Assembly: GCA_964451365.1 (NCBI GenBank)
Contig: CAYVIB010000003.1
Coordinates: 124,001 to 188,000, forward strand
Direction: 5' to 3'
Source of the DNA: CAYVIB01 sp964451365
GTDB taxonomy: Bacteria > Pseudomonadota > Gammaproteobacteria > Pseudomonadales > Cellvibrionaceae
DNA: 64,000 nt
Shown: positions 17,802 through 27,175 of the stretch, piece after piece
Position numbering within the stretch: position 1 is the first letter of the stretch
Layout of the letters: each line of letters begins with the position of its first letter
The notes under the pieces: generated by a model
Told to the model about the DNA's origin: nothing
Seen by the model: the letters and a program-made list of their open reading frames with translations, nothing else
The model's database searches: none
Position numbers and translations under genes: made by a program

Positions 17802-18506
17802 TCACGCCTCCTGCAGGGTGGCGGTGTTCTCCACGAATTTACCCTTGTCGAGGTGCAGCTGTAATTTCGCATATTTAGCCGCTTCCGGGTCGTGGGTAAC
17901 CATGACGATGGTTTTGCCAAAATCCTTGTTGAGCAACTGTAGTATCTCCAGAATTTCGCTGGCGGTGGCGCGATCGAGGTCACCGGTGGGCTCGTCGCAC
18001 AGAAGCAGATCGGGGTCCGACACAATCGCGCGGGCGATGGCGACACGCTGTTGCTGACCGCCCGACAGCTCCTTGGGTTGGTGTTTGGCTCGGTCCTGCA
18101 GGCCGACCAGGGCCAGTGCCGCCTCGACATTTTTCTTGCGTTGGGCACCACTTAATTTTTTCAGCAGTAATGGAAGCTCGACATTGCGCGCGGCGTTCAG
18201 CATGGGCATCAGGTTGTAAAACTGGAAAATAAACCCCACGTGATCGGCCCGCCACCTGGCCAGTTGCCCCTCGCTTAGTGATTGTATTGGCTGGCTGTTA
18301 AAAAGTATTTCGCCGCTGGTGGGCCGGTCGACGCCGCCCAGCATATTCAGGAGCGTGGTTTTGCCCGATCCCGAGGGCCCCATGATCGACAGGAAATCCC
18401 CTTTATTGATATTCATGTTGAGGTGGTCAAAGATAGTGATTTTTTCCTTGCCTTTAACAAAACTTTTGGAAATATTTTTAAGCTCAAACAATCGCCCGTC
18501 AGACAT
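17802..18506 (-). CDS. ABC transporter ATP-binding protein, MacB/LolD type
   Basis: This is a 234-residue ATPase that powers the adjacent permeases. Walker A is GPSGSGKTT, the signature is LSGGQQQR, Walker B is LLLCDEPTGDLD and the switch His is in VMVTHDP. These features match the MacB/LolD/FtsE branch, which drives mechanotransmission rather than classical substrate channels. It sits between the adaptor gene (21 bp upstream) and the first permease. Confidence 0.93.
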   Translation of the reverse strand: MSDGRLFELKNISKSFVKGKEKITIFDHLNMNINKGDFLSIMGPSGSGKTTLLNMLGGVDRPTSGEILFNSQPIQSLSEGQLARWRADHVGFIFQFYNLMPMLNAARNVELPLLLKKLSGAQRKKNVEAALALVGLQDRAKHQPKELSGGQQQRVAIARAIVSDPDLLLCDEPTGDLDRATASEILEILQLLNKDFGKTIVMVTHDPEAAKYAKLQLHLDKGKFVENTATLQEA

Positions 18507-18527
18507 AACCGTATCCTCGTTGTTTAT

Positions 18528-19601
18528 TTATTCTTTACCTTTTAAAAAGGCCACTTTAACTCCCATGTCAGGCAGTATGCGTGCATCCTTCTCTTCAATT
18601 TTTATCCGCACCTGCACGGTGGCTTTCGCCCGGTCGGCAGTGGGGATAATGGCGATAACACTGGCCGGAATATTCCAGTCCGGGTAGGCGTCCAGGTTGG
18701 CGATAACTCGCTGGTTTTCGAAAACCCTTCCAATAAACGCCTCGTTGACATCCACTTCAATTTCCAGTGAATCCATATCGACAATGGTGCAGATGCCGGT
18801 GCGGGTGAACCCCCCTCCGGCCGCGGCGGGCGCAACGATCTCGCCGGTCTGTGCATTTTTTACTGTTACCACGCCGGCAAACGGCGCGCGGATAATATGG
18901 TCGTTGACCAATTCCTGCTGGTGAGCGACATTCAGCTCGGCCACTCTCAAATTTGCCTTGGCGCTGGCCAGCGCTGAACGGAACTTGTCGGCGTCGGTTT
19001 GCGCGCGGGTAAGCTGCGCTTCGCTGGAGTAGCTGTCGGTACCAAGGCGGGATACGCGTTTCAATACGCGTTCGGCTTCCCGCAAATCGATTTGTATGCT
19101 TTCAATCTGCGCTTTTTGGGCCTCAACCTGCGCCCTTGCCAGCCGCAGGTTTACCTGCGCGACGGAGTCGTCAAGCGTTGCCAGTACCTGACCGCGATCC
19201 ACCTTCATGCCTTCCTCCACTTCGACAGCGGTAATCAGGCCCATCACTTCCGCGGATACGGTGGCGACGCGCCGGGCGGCGATATAGCCGGAAGCGTTTA
19301 GAATCCGGGATGATGCTGGAATGGGTGTTATTTCGGTTGGAGTGGACGCCGCATCGTTTGCGGCGCTATTGGTTTTGGTGCTGTTCGCGGCAATGGCTTT
19401 TTTCGCCGGCTCCGGGGGCGGTTCGGATGACGGAGAAAAAAGAAAAACCAGCACACCGCCAACGACAGCGGATATCAGTGACGCAATCGCCAGGTGTCCC
19501 ATGGAAAGTCCGGGTGGTGCCGCTGCGCTTTTGTCTATTTTTAATTGGTTGAGCAAATGTGTTTTATCATAGCTCTTGTCCGTAGTGTCGCCCTTGTCCA
19601 T
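18528..19601 (-). CDS. HlyD/MacA-type periplasmic adaptor
   Basis: This is a 357-residue membrane-fusion protein. A cytoplasmic N-terminus is followed by a signal-anchor helix (about residues 30-50), a lipoyl-like half motif (GLITAVEVEEGMKVDRGQVLATLDD), an alpha-helical hairpin (about 140-225) and a beta-barrel region. It would link the inner-membrane ABC unit to an outer-membrane channel such as TolC, which is not encoded here. It is the first gene of the four-gene operon. Confidence 0.9.
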   Translation of the reverse strand: MDKGDTTDKSYDKTHLLNQLKIDKSAAAPPGLSMGHLAIASLISAVVGGVLVFLFSPSSEPPPEPAKKAIAANSTKTNSAANDAASTPTEITPIPASSRILNASGYIAARRVATVSAEVMGLITAVEVEEGMKVDRGQVLATLDDSVAQVNLRLARAQVEAQKAQIESIQIDLREAERVLKRVSRLGTDSYSSEAQLTRAQTDADKFRSALASAKANLRVAELNVAHQQELVNDHIIRAPFAGVVTVKNAQTGEIVAPAAAGGGFTRTGICTIVDMDSLEIEVDVNEAFIGRVFENQRVIANLDAYPDWNIPASVIAIIPTADRAKATVQVRIKIEEKDARILPDMGVKVAFLKGKE

Positions 19602-19777
19602 AGTGTCGCCCTTGAATTTCTATTTTTTATTTATTGATACAACGATACCGCAACGAAAAAAAAGCCTGAAGTGACAAATGTCAGGAAATTTGTAACCCGG
19701 CAATGATTACCACCGAATAATATAAACCGTGTGGATGGCCTGCTCCATCCGTTTATCGAAATACTGAAAGCGGTTGA

Positions 19778-22648
19778 CTATGATGAAACGGCTTCCGCTT
19801 TTCCCGATATTTTTTTCCCGCCGTTCCCCCTGCCAAGCATAGGTTTCAGAAATCGGCCTGTGTGTGACTGCTTGTTTTTACCGACCTGTTCGGGCGTGCC
19901 CTCTGCAATAATATTGCCGCCGCCGCTGCCGCCTTCCGGCCCCAGGTCGACAATCCAGTCCGCCGTTTTTATCACATCCAGGTTATGTTCGATAACCGCG
20001 ATGGTGTTGCCGTGGTCGCGCAGGCGGTGCAGTACCACCAACAATTGCTGGATGTCGTGAAAGTGCAAACCCGTGGTCGGTTCATCGAGGATATAGAGTG
20101 TCTGGCCGGTGTCGCGCTTGGATAGTTCGCGTGAAAGCTTAATACGCTGGGCTTCGCCGCCCGACAGGGTGGTGGCGGCCTGCCCCAGGCGGATGTATGA
20201 CAGCCCCACATCCATCAGGGTTTGCAGCCGTTTGGCGACCGTCGGAATGGGGTCAAAAAATTCCCGCGCGTCCTCGACTGTCATTTCCAGCACGTCGTGA
20301 ATACTTTTACCTTTGTATTTGATCTCCAGCGTTTCGCGATTGTAACGCTTGCCTTTGCATATATCGCAAGTGACGTAGATATCCGGCAGGAAGTGCATTT
20401 CCACTTTTACCAGGCCGTCGCCCTGGCAGGCTTCGCAGCGACCGCCTTTGACATTGAAACTGAAGCGCCCGGACTTGTAGCCGCGCGAGCGGGCTTCCTG
20501 GGTGCCGGCAAACAATTCGCGTATCGGTGTGAATATTCCGGTGTAGGTGGCGGGGTTGGAACGTGGCGTGCGGCCGATGGGGCTCTGGTCGATATCGACG
20601 CATTTATCCAGGTGTTCGAGTCCGCTGATGGAGTCATGCGCCTCGGCGGTCAGCGTGGTGGCACCATTCAGTGCCGAGGCGGCCAGTGGATACAATGTGC
20701 CGTTGATCAGGGTCGATTTACCGCTGCCCGAAACGCCGGTAATACAGGTCATGATTCCCAGCGGCAGCGTCAGGGTTATGTTCCGGAGGTTATTGCCACG
20801 GGCGCCTTTCAATACCAGGTTTTTGCCGTTGGGCTGATGGCGTTTTTTGGGCACGGCAATTTCCCTGCGCCCGCAAAGGTAGTCGCCGGTAATGGATTTT
20901 TTCGATTTGATAATTGCCTGGTAATCGCCCTGCGCAACCACCTCGCCACCGTGCACGCCGGCGCCGGGGCCGATATCGATTATGTAATCCGCCGTGCGAA
21001 TGGCGTCTTCGTCGTGTTCGACCACAATCACGGTGTTGCCGATATCGCGCAGATGGGTCAGGGTTCGCAGCAGGCGGTCGTTGTCGCGCTGGTGCAGGCC
21101 GATGGAAGGTTCGTCGAGAATATACATTACGCCCACCAGGCCGGCGCCGATTTGGCTGGCCAGGCGTATCCGTTGGGCCTCGCCGCCGGAAAGCGTGTCG
21201 GCGCTGCGATTCAGTGACAGATAATTCAGGCCCACGTCCACCAGGAAGCGGAAACGGTCACGCAGCTCCTTTAAAATCTTGTCGGCGATTTCCTGCTTGC
21301 CGCCGCTGAATTTGAGCCTGTCGAAATAGTCGTAGGCATCGCCCACCGGCAGGCCGGCTATGTCCGGCAGGGTCCTGTTATCGACGAACACATGGCGGGC
21401 GTCTTCTTTCAAACGGGTGCCCTCGCACGCCGGGCACTTCATTGATGACAGGTACTTCGCCAAATCTTCACGGATACTGGACGATTCGGTATCCCGGTAG
21501 CGCCGCTCCATATTCGGTATGACGCCTTCAAAAGTGTGGGCGCGTTTATAGGTATCTCCCCGGTCGTTGACGTAGCTGAAGTCGATCACTTCGTCCCCCG
21601 AGCCATACAGCACCAGGTCGCGATGCTTTTTCGCCAGCTTTTTCCACGGCTTCTCGATGTCGAAACCATAGTGCTCGGCCAGTGAAGTGAGCATGTGGAA
21701 GTAGTAAAGATTGCGCCGGTCCCAACTGCGGATGGCACCTTCCGCGAGCGAGGCTTCCGGGAATTGAATGATGCGCTCCTCGGAAAAAAACTGTTTCACT
21801 CCCAGGCCGTCGCAACTGGGGCAGGCGCCGGCGGGGTTGTTAAAGGAAAACAGGCGCGGCTCCAGTTCCGACAGTGAATAATCGCACACGGGACAGGCGT
21901 GTTTGGCGGAGAAGGCCTGGTCCGGTTTTTTGCTGTCCATATCGGCGATCACGGCGATGCCGTCCGCCAGGGTAATGGCGGTTTCAAAGGATTCCGCCAG
22001 CCGCGTTTTAATATCTTCGCGCACCTTGAAGCGGTCCACCACCACGTCAATATTATGCTTTTTCTTTTTGTCCAGTACCGGTGCATCGTCCAGATCCACC
22101 ACGATGCCGTCGATGCGCGCGCGGATAAAACCGTCGCGCCGCAGCGTGTCGAGAATATGCAGATGCTCACCCTTGCGGTCGCGCACAATTGGCGCCAGCA
22201 GCATGGCCTTGCTGCCCTCGGGCATTTTCAGCACCTGGTCCACCATTTGGGAAATAGTCTGTGCCACCAGCGGTTTGCCGTGCTTCGGGCAGCGCGGTTC
22301 ACCCACCCGGGCGAACAACAGGCGCAGGTAATCGTAAATTTCGGTAATGGTGCCCACCGTGGAGCGGGGGTTGTGGGAGGTGGACTTCTGTTCAATCGAA
22401 ATGGCCGGACTCAGGCCTTCGATATGGTCCACGTCGGGTTTTTCCATCATCGACAGGAACTGACGGGCGTAAGTGGAGAGTGATTCCACATAGCGCCGCT
22501 GGCCTTCGGCGTACAGGGTGTCGAAAGCCAGCGATGACTTGCCGGAGCCGGAAAGGCCGGTGATAACAATCAATTTATCGCGGGGTATATCGAGGGAGAT
22601 GTTCTTAAGGTTATGCGTGCGAGCGCCACGGACAACAATGGTATCCAC
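19778..22648 (-). CDS. uvrA: Excinuclease ABC subunit UvrA
   Basis: This is the damage-recognition ATPase of nucleotide excision repair. Two ABC modules are present, with Walker A GLSGSGKSSLAF and GVSGSGKSTLING, two LSGGEAQRI signatures, and zinc-binding CPVCDY...CPSC and CEACQGDG...CDICKG clusters. The GTG at 22648 is preferred because VDTIVVRGARTHNLKNI aligns with the usual MDKIEVRGARTHNLKNI start, giving 956 residues; an upstream TTG at 22657 would add three. I found no clear CTGT-N8-ACAG LexA box in the upstream region. Confidence 0.96.
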   Translation of the reverse strand: MDTIVVRGARTHNLKNISLDIPRDKLIVITGLSGSGKSSLAFDTLYAEGQRRYVESLSTYARQFLSMMEKPDVDHIEGLSPAISIEQKSTSHNPRSTVGTITEIYDYLRLLFARVGEPRCPKHGKPLVAQTISQMVDQVLKMPEGSKAMLLAPIVRDRKGEHLHILDTLRRDGFIRARIDGIVVDLDDAPVLDKKKKHNIDVVVDRFKVREDIKTRLAESFETAITLADGIAVIADMDSKKPDQAFSAKHACPVCDYSLSELEPRLFSFNNPAGACPSCDGLGVKQFFSEERIIQFPEASLAEGAIRSWDRRNLYYFHMLTSLAEHYGFDIEKPWKKLAKKHRDLVLYGSGDEVIDFSYVNDRGDTYKRAHTFEGVIPNMERRYRDTESSSIREDLAKYLSSMKCPACEGTRLKEDARHVFVDNRTLPDIAGLPVGDAYDYFDRLKFSGGKQEIADKILKELRDRFRFLVDVGLNYLSLNRSADTLSGGEAQRIRLASQIGAGLVGVMYILDEPSIGLHQRDNDRLLRTLTHLRDIGNTVIVVEHDEDAIRTADYIIDIGPGAGVHGGEVVAQGDYQAIIKSKKSITGDYLCGRREIAVPKKRHQPNGKNLVLKGARGNNLRNITLTLPLGIMTCITGVSGSGKSTLINGTLYPLAASALNGATTLTAEAHDSISGLEHLDKCVDIDQSPIGRTPRSNPATYTGIFTPIRELFAGTQEARSRGYKSGRFSFNVKGGRCEACQGDGLVKVEMHFLPDIYVTCDICKGKRYNRETLEIKYKGKSIHDVLEMTVEDAREFFDPIPTVAKRLQTLMDVGLSYIRLGQAATTLSGGEAQRIKLSRELSKRDTGQTLYILDEPTTGLHFHDIQQLLVVLHRLRDHGNTIAVIEHNLDVIKTADWIVDLGPEGGSGGGNIIAEGTPEQVGKNKQSHTGRFLKPMLGRGNGGKKISGKAEAVSS

Positions 22649-22657
22649 AGTAAGCAA

Positions 22658-23013
22658 TTCCGTCGGTGGTGGGTGATCAAACGCGATAGTATACGGTGTT
22701 TGGAGGAAAAATATTGACTCAGTCCTGACTGATCATGTCAGTAGCGTGGCGCATTGATGGCGGTATATTTTCAAAACCGACGCGGATATCCGAAGGAGAC
22801 TTCCCGTAATGCCTGAGACCGCTGGATCTCCGCTGCGCGAAGATGACTGGGTTCCGGTTTTTGCGAACGGACCAGCCTTTTGGTCACTGGTATCTTTAGG
22901 CCCTGGTATTTCTGCTGACTTCGAAATCGGTAGCATCGCTTGGAGTTAAACGAGCAGGATGGAAGTGAAACAGTGTGCAGTCGCCAGGCAGGCAAGTGGC
23001 GGGGAAACAGCCG
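22658..23013. other. 355-bp spacer between uvrA and the CsgD-like regulator
   Basis: No gene was recognised. Near uvrA there is an inverted repeat, CTGAC-N7-GTCAG, around 22725-22742 that could belong to its promoter region. The middle contains a sequence resembling degraded dispersed intergenic repeats. Nothing else is supportable. Confidence 0.4.
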
Positions 23014-23679
23014 CTAAACCGAATCCAGGTCGTCGAGGTCGCGCACCCAGTTGCTGGCCTCCAGCCGATTGCGCACGCCAATTTTCTTGTACACGTTGTA
23101 CAGGTGGCTCTTGACCGTGTGTTCGCTTACTTCCAGCGCCGCGGAAATATCCGCGTTGGTGGCGCCATCCTTGATCAGTTTGAGAATCTGGCGCTCGCGT
23201 TTGGTCAGCTTGACGTTGGGGCGCTTGATTTTGGACGGTGCTTTGCGGTTCTTGTCCAGGAAATGGTGGAGCAGCCGCCGCGGCACCCAATAGTCTCCCT
23301 CCAGCAGGGATTTCAGGCCGCGAATCAACTGGTCCTGATCCGAATCCACATAAAACAGGCCCATGATGCAGGGCCATTCAAGCAGGTTTTCGTGGGCACT
23401 ATCGTATTCGGCATTTAACAGCGCAGCGGTGGCGCTATCAAATTGTTCGTGGAAATTATGCGCAATTTTGCGCAGTTCCTCGGCGTCCTGTCCGTTGCAG
23501 TCAATCAGCAACAAAGTGATATCGGTCGGTACGGCGGAGATCTGTTTAATAACGAGACACTTTACACCCAACTCCTCGCCAATAAGCTTGCCCAGCAACC
23601 CCGTCTGCAGGGTGCTGTTGGGAGAATATAGCGCGATGGTCTTTTTGGTGAGTGAGGAATTGCTTGTTTTGAGAGACAC
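23014..23679 (-). CDS. LuxR-family regulator resembling CsgD
   Basis: This is a 221-residue protein with a C-terminal LuxR helix-turn-helix (LTKRERQILKLIKDGATNADISAALEVSEHTVKSHLYNVYKKIGVRNR). Its N-terminal domain resembles the atypical receiver of CsgD, the biofilm master regulator: LLEWPCIMGLFYVDSDQDQLIRGLKSLLEGDYW aligns well with the corresponding CsgD block. No curli or cellulose gene is in the window, so its targets are unknown. A role in matrix production is inference from family. Upstream lies a 478-bp AT-rich promoter region. Confidence 0.85.
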   Translation of the reverse strand: MSLKTSNSSLTKKTIALYSPNSTLQTGLLGKLIGEELGVKCLVIKQISAVPTDITLLLIDCNGQDAEELRKIAHNFHEQFDSATAALLNAEYDSAHENLLEWPCIMGLFYVDSDQDQLIRGLKSLLEGDYWVPRRLLHHFLDKNRKAPSKIKRPNVKLTKRERQILKLIKDGATNADISAALEVSEHTVKSHLYNVYKKIGVRNRLEASNWVRDLDDLDSV

Positions 23680-24158
23680 TGAAATACCTAGTTCCTGTTT
23701 TGATATTTATACCCGATTAAGTTGATACCTCAAAACCGCCGAACACTACGAATGGAATCTTCGGGCCTGTAAAATCCCTGGCCTTGGAATCCGCTGGCAA
23801 TAAAACCTCCAAAATGAGGAATTATCCGTCATTGTAAACCAAAAAAAAGGGCCACAACATATAAAACCAGCCCATTTGGTTAATTCTTATGACAAATAGT
23901 TAGTTCTTAAGTGCCATAGGGCAAGTTTAAACATAACTCATGGCACGCGTCGAATTATTTTACGCATCGCTGGAATGCTTTCCTTTACGCACAATGCGTT
24001 TGTTGCACTGTAACCGGTGCTGCTAGAATCCCGTCCTCCTTTAATCAGGCCCTGGTGGACTGCGCGGAAAGTCAGGTAGCGAAAGGTCAGGTAGCGGAAA
24101 GTCAGGTACATGGTTCGCGCAACCCATTAGGGGTTCCAATTTTCCAAATTCGGATTTC
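23680..24158. other. 478-bp divergent promoter region (CsgD-like regulator / MFS gene)
   Basis: This separates the leftward regulator from the rightward MFS gene and must hold both promoters. The AT-rich 23,800-23,960 stretch is the likely regulator promoter. Near the MFS gene lie three tandem 15-bp repeats (annotated separately). No gene seen. Confidence 0.55.
24064..24108 (+). repeat. Three tandem copies of a 15-bp repeat
   Basis: GCGGAAAGTCAGGTA at 24064-24078 is followed by GCGAAAGGTCAGGTA and by an exact copy of the first at 24094-24108. The array ends 50 bp before the MFS start codon. It may be an iterated operator or a simple replication-slippage array. Confidence 0.75.
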
Positions 24159-25568
24159 ATGAGTAACGACAGGCACAGAGGGTACGACTTACGGGGGCGC
24201 GAAGTGCGATCAGAATTTAAAACCATTGGCGCGCTTGGATTGTTGTACGCGTTTCGAATGCTGGGGTTGTTTATGGTGGCTCCGGTGCTGGTGATCTTCG
24301 GTACTGAATACGCCGGCGCCACACCCGGGCTGTTGGGGTTGGCGATGGGAGCGGCCGGATTTACCCAGGCGCTGTTTTTAATTCCGCTGGGGCTGCTATC
24401 GGACAGGTTCAACCGCAAGCTGGTGGTTGCGTTGGGCTTCGCTGTTTTTGCGCTCGGCAGTTTGGTGGCCGCACTCTCTTCCAGTATTGAAGGCTTGATT
24501 ATCGGCCGTGTCCTGCAGGGGGCCGGGGCCGTTGGCGGTGCTATCCTGGCGCTGGTGGCCGATCTGACCAGCGAGCAAAACCGCACCCGGTCAATGGCGG
24601 CGGTGGGTGCGTCCATCGGTCTGTCATTCGCGCTGGCGATGATTGTGGGGCCGGTTATTGCCGGCGTGGGAGGGCTGGCGGCGGTCTTTACCGTGGCTTG
24701 TATTCTGGCTGTCCTGGCCATCGTGGTGCTTTACGGCGTCGTGCCGAACCCTTCTCCCGCAACCTCCGGCGTTCCGCATGACCGGCAAATATCCCACCGC
24801 CTTTTATCTTTGGCGTTTGAACCGAACCTGGCCAGCCTGAACTTTGGTATTTTTGTTTTGCACGCCGTTTTTACAGGCAGCCTGATGGTAGTGCCGACAC
24901 TCTTGCGCGATGTGGTTGGCGTTCCGGCGGCGGATCACTGGCAGGTTTATGTGCCGGCCCTGCTGTCGGCTTTTGTCCTGATGTTGCCCGTGATGCTGGT
25001 AGTGGAAAGAAAACAATGGGTCAAACCGGCGGTAATTGCGGCCGTGGCATTATTGGCCGCAAGCCTGGGTGGAATGATGTCAACGGGCAACGGTAAGGTT
25101 ATGTTATTGCTTACCCTGTTCCTTCTTTTTTTGGCTTTTAATTTTCTTGAAGCAACGCTCCCGAGCCTGGCGAGTAAATCCGCTCCCGCGGCCGCCAAGG
25201 GATCGGTCATGGGAATGTTTACCACATGCCAGTCCCTGGGCATTTTCACCGGTGGCCTTGGCGCGGGGATACTGTTGGAACTCTATGGGCAGCAGGGAGT
25301 ATTTGTTGGCGCTATTGTAATCACCGCTGCATGGTTGCTTGTCGCTGCTTTGGCAATGCCGGTACGCAGGTATACCGATCGCCGGGTTATTGTCCCGCCC
25401 GGATTCGATAAGCGTTCCGGCGTTTTGGATAATCTGAGTTTAACGGGCATAAAAAAAGCCTGTTATGTCAGGGAGGAGTCGGCGGTATATTTGCGAATTG
25501 ACGAGTCCAGCGTGGACCCCAGGCAACTGGAGTCACTGGTGGCGTCGCTTGAGGAGGAGCCCGTTTGA
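24159..25568 (+). CDS. MFS transporter, YajR-like
   Basis: This is a 469-residue major facilitator protein with 12 predicted helices. The start GLLYAFRMLGLFMVAPVL, motif A GLLSDRFNRK and the ALVADLTSEQNRTRSMA loop match the YajR group of E. coli. After the last helix there is a soluble tail of about 85 residues (ACYVREESAVYLRIDESSVDPRQLESLVASL) that fits the small ferredoxin-like YAM domain of YajR. Substrate unknown; drug/proton antiport is the usual annotation. It lies about 140 bp before ssb. Confidence 0.88.
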   Translation: MSNDRHRGYDLRGREVRSEFKTIGALGLLYAFRMLGLFMVAPVLVIFGTEYAGATPGLLGLAMGAAGFTQALFLIPLGLLSDRFNRKLVVALGFAVFALGSLVAALSSSIEGLIIGRVLQGAGAVGGAILALVADLTSEQNRTRSMAAVGASIGLSFALAMIVGPVIAGVGGLAAVFTVACILAVLAIVVLYGVVPNPSPATSGVPHDRQISHRLLSLAFEPNLASLNFGIFVLHAVFTGSLMVVPTLLRDVVGVPAADHWQVYVPALLSAFVLMLPVMLVVERKQWVKPAVIAAVALLAASLGGMMSTGNGKVMLLLTLFLLFLAFNFLEATLPSLASKSAPAAAKGSVMGMFTTCQSLGIFTGGLGAGILLELYGQQGVFVGAIVITAAWLLVAALAMPVRRYTDRRVIVPPGFDKRSGVLDNLSLTGIKKACYVREESAVYLRIDESSVDPRQLESLVASLEEEPV

Positions 25569-25705
25569 GCTTGTTCGTTTTGCCCGCCACTTCTGTTATG
25601 CTCACTGGTCGCCGGCGCGATGAAAAAAACGCGTAGTGTATTTTTAAACAGGTGCAAAGGCGGGATGCCGGCATCAGCAAACGCAAGTTAGTGGAGGGCA
25701 CAATA

Positions 25706-26170
25706 GTGGCAAGAGGTATAAACAAAGTCATCCTGATTGGGAACTGCGGTCAGGACCCGGAAACACGGTACTCGGCCAGCGGCGCGGCCATTACCAACGT
25801 CAGCCTGGCTACCTCGGAAACGTGGAAAGACAAACAAAGTGGTCAACAGCAGGAACGAACAGAATGGCACAGGGTGGTGTTTTTCAACCGCCTGGCTGAG
25901 ATCGCGGGCGAATACCTGAAAAAAGGCAGCAAGGTTTATATCGAAGGTGCGCTGCGCACGCGCAAGTGGCAGGACCAGCAGGGACAGGATCGGTACACCA
26001 CCGAAATTGTTGCCAGTGAAATGCAAATGCTGGATTCGCGCGGCGGTGAGGGCGGTGCTTCGTACGGCGCGCCACCGGTGGGTAATCAATACGGTCAGTC
26101 CGCGCCTGCTCCCAGCAGTCGTGAACCGGCGCCGGATATGGACAGTTTCGACGACGATATTCCGTTTTAA
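25706..26170 (+). CDS. ssb: Single-stranded DNA-binding protein Ssb
   Basis: This is a 154-residue OB-fold protein that coats single-stranded DNA in replication, repair and recombination. The GTG at 25706 is chosen: a GGAGGG ribosome binding site lies 7 bp upstream and the protein then begins ARGINKVILIGNCGQDPETRY, the family's canonical N-terminus. A glycine/serine/proline-rich linker (about 112-142) leads to the conserved acidic tip DDDIPF that binds partner proteins. The ATG at 25652 would add an unlikely leader. Confidence 0.96.
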   Translation: MARGINKVILIGNCGQDPETRYSASGAAITNVSLATSETWKDKQSGQQQERTEWHRVVFFNRLAEIAGEYLKKGSKVYIEGALRTRKWQDQQGQDRYTTEIVASEMQMLDSRGGEGGASYGAPPVGNQYGQSAPAPSSREPAPDMDSFDDDIPF

Positions 26171-26212
26171 GCTGGCTGCCGGGATCGTCGATGTACAGTG
26201 TAGAGGTGGCTT

Positions 26213-27124
26213 TTGGGGTTTAAAGTTTTAGTTCGCGGCGCCGGGCCGGATATCTACGCAAATTTTTTATCGCTTGTGGAAGAACTACCCCTGGAGCTTG
26301 TCGGTTGTGATGACACATCGATCGATTGGGCCAGTGAGACCGTGGTGGACGAATTTTTTTCCCAGGCCTCGCCCAGCGTGGTTGTCAGTTTCCCCCCGGG
26401 AAATATTAAATCCCTTGAGAGTCGGTACCTGCCCGGCCTGGGGGTGATTGCGAGGGCCTGCGCGGCCAAAAAAATTCCGCTGATTCAAATTTCTTCCTAT
26501 CTGGTGTTCGGCAATTACTATCAGGAAAAGGGGTTTACCGAGACCGATATTCCCGAGCCCACCACCGAAAGAGGGCAGAATCTGCTCTCGATGGAAAACC
26601 TGGTCGGCGAAACGGAGCGCCACGTTATTTTGCGGCTGGGTTGGATGCTGGATGCGAAACAGCAGAGTGTTTTTGCGGACTTGTTTCCGGCCCTGCTTGG
26701 TGAAGACCCGCCAGTAGTCTCCGATCACAAATACGGCAGCCCTATCTCCCAAAATTTTATTGCCAGAGCGGTAATCGCCATTATTCAGCAGTTATTGTGT
26801 GGTGCGCGGAACTGGGGCATTTTCCATTTGCATAGCATCGACAGTTGTTCCGAGGCGGAAGTTGCCGATTATTTTGTTCGCGTTCTCCACCGGGATCTGG
26901 GAATACAGGCCGCGCAGCCGGTCATCGCCAGCAAGGACGACCCAAGACAGTTCTTTAAAGGCTGCGGTAACCTGAAAGGACGACGCCTCACCAACAACTT
27001 CGGTATCCAGCTGCCAACCTGGCGCAACGGTTTTAAGACTCTGGCGAAGGCCTGGTTTGAGCGGAATGAGAGAAGCCTTATCGAAGGCGGGCTGACCATA
27101 CCCCGGGTGTTCGAGGAATCTTAA
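26213..27124 (+). CDS. RmlD-like NAD(P)-dependent sugar-nucleotide reductase
   Basis: This is a 303-residue protein resembling dTDP-4-dehydrorhamnose reductase and related short-chain reductases. QISSYLVFGNYYQEKGFTETD corresponds to the active-site serine/threonine and tyrosine region, and NLLSMENLVGETERHVILRLGWM to the following strand. The dinucleotide loop at the N-terminus is degenerate and the usual YxxxK is not clear, so activity is uncertain. The likely start is the TTG at 26213 after AGAGGTGG. It follows ssb by 42 bp; a functional link is not evident. Confidence 0.72.
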   Translation: MGFKVLVRGAGPDIYANFLSLVEELPLELVGCDDTSIDWASETVVDEFFSQASPSVVVSFPPGNIKSLESRYLPGLGVIARACAAKKIPLIQISSYLVFGNYYQEKGFTETDIPEPTTERGQNLLSMENLVGETERHVILRLGWMLDAKQQSVFADLFPALLGEDPPVVSDHKYGSPISQNFIARAVIAIIQQLLCGARNWGIFHLHSIDSCSEAEVADYFVRVLHRDLGIQAAQPVIASKDDPRQFFKGCGNLKGRRLTNNFGIQLPTWRNGFKTLAKAWFERNERSLIEGGLTIPRVFEES

Positions 27125-27137
27125 CGGTTTGCGGGGC

Positions 27138-27165
27138 GGGCAAGCGAGCGCCCTCGCTGCTGCCC
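27138..27165. terminator. Stem-loop between convergent RmlD-like gene and fabB
   Basis: GGGCA-A-GCGAG-CGCC-CTCGC-TGC-TGCCC forms a strong GC-rich hairpin in the 51-bp convergent spacer. No U-run follows on either strand, so it may work as a roadblock or 3'-end stabiliser rather than a classical terminator. Confidence 0.4.
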
Positions 27166-27175
27166 GGCGCAAAAA

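Noticed and set aside
20222..21217. 331-codon plus-strand ORF inside uvrA
   Set aside because: It is antisense to the unmistakable uvrA coding frame, and its translation resembles no family.
22649..22800. LexA/SOS box upstream of uvrA
   Set aside because: I looked for CTGT-N8-ACAG and found only a CTGAC-N7-GTCAG repeat, which does not fit. The ssb upstream region also lacks a box.
22790..22870. Dispersed intergenic repeat in the uvrA spacer
   Set aside because: It resembles degraded CTGGAT...ATGAC type repeats but is too imperfect to name and has no second copy in the window.
24041..24721. 226-codon minus-strand ORF opposite the MFS gene
   Set aside because: Pro/Ala/Ser-rich translation caused by the antisense frame and the 15-bp repeats; it overlaps a clear transporter.
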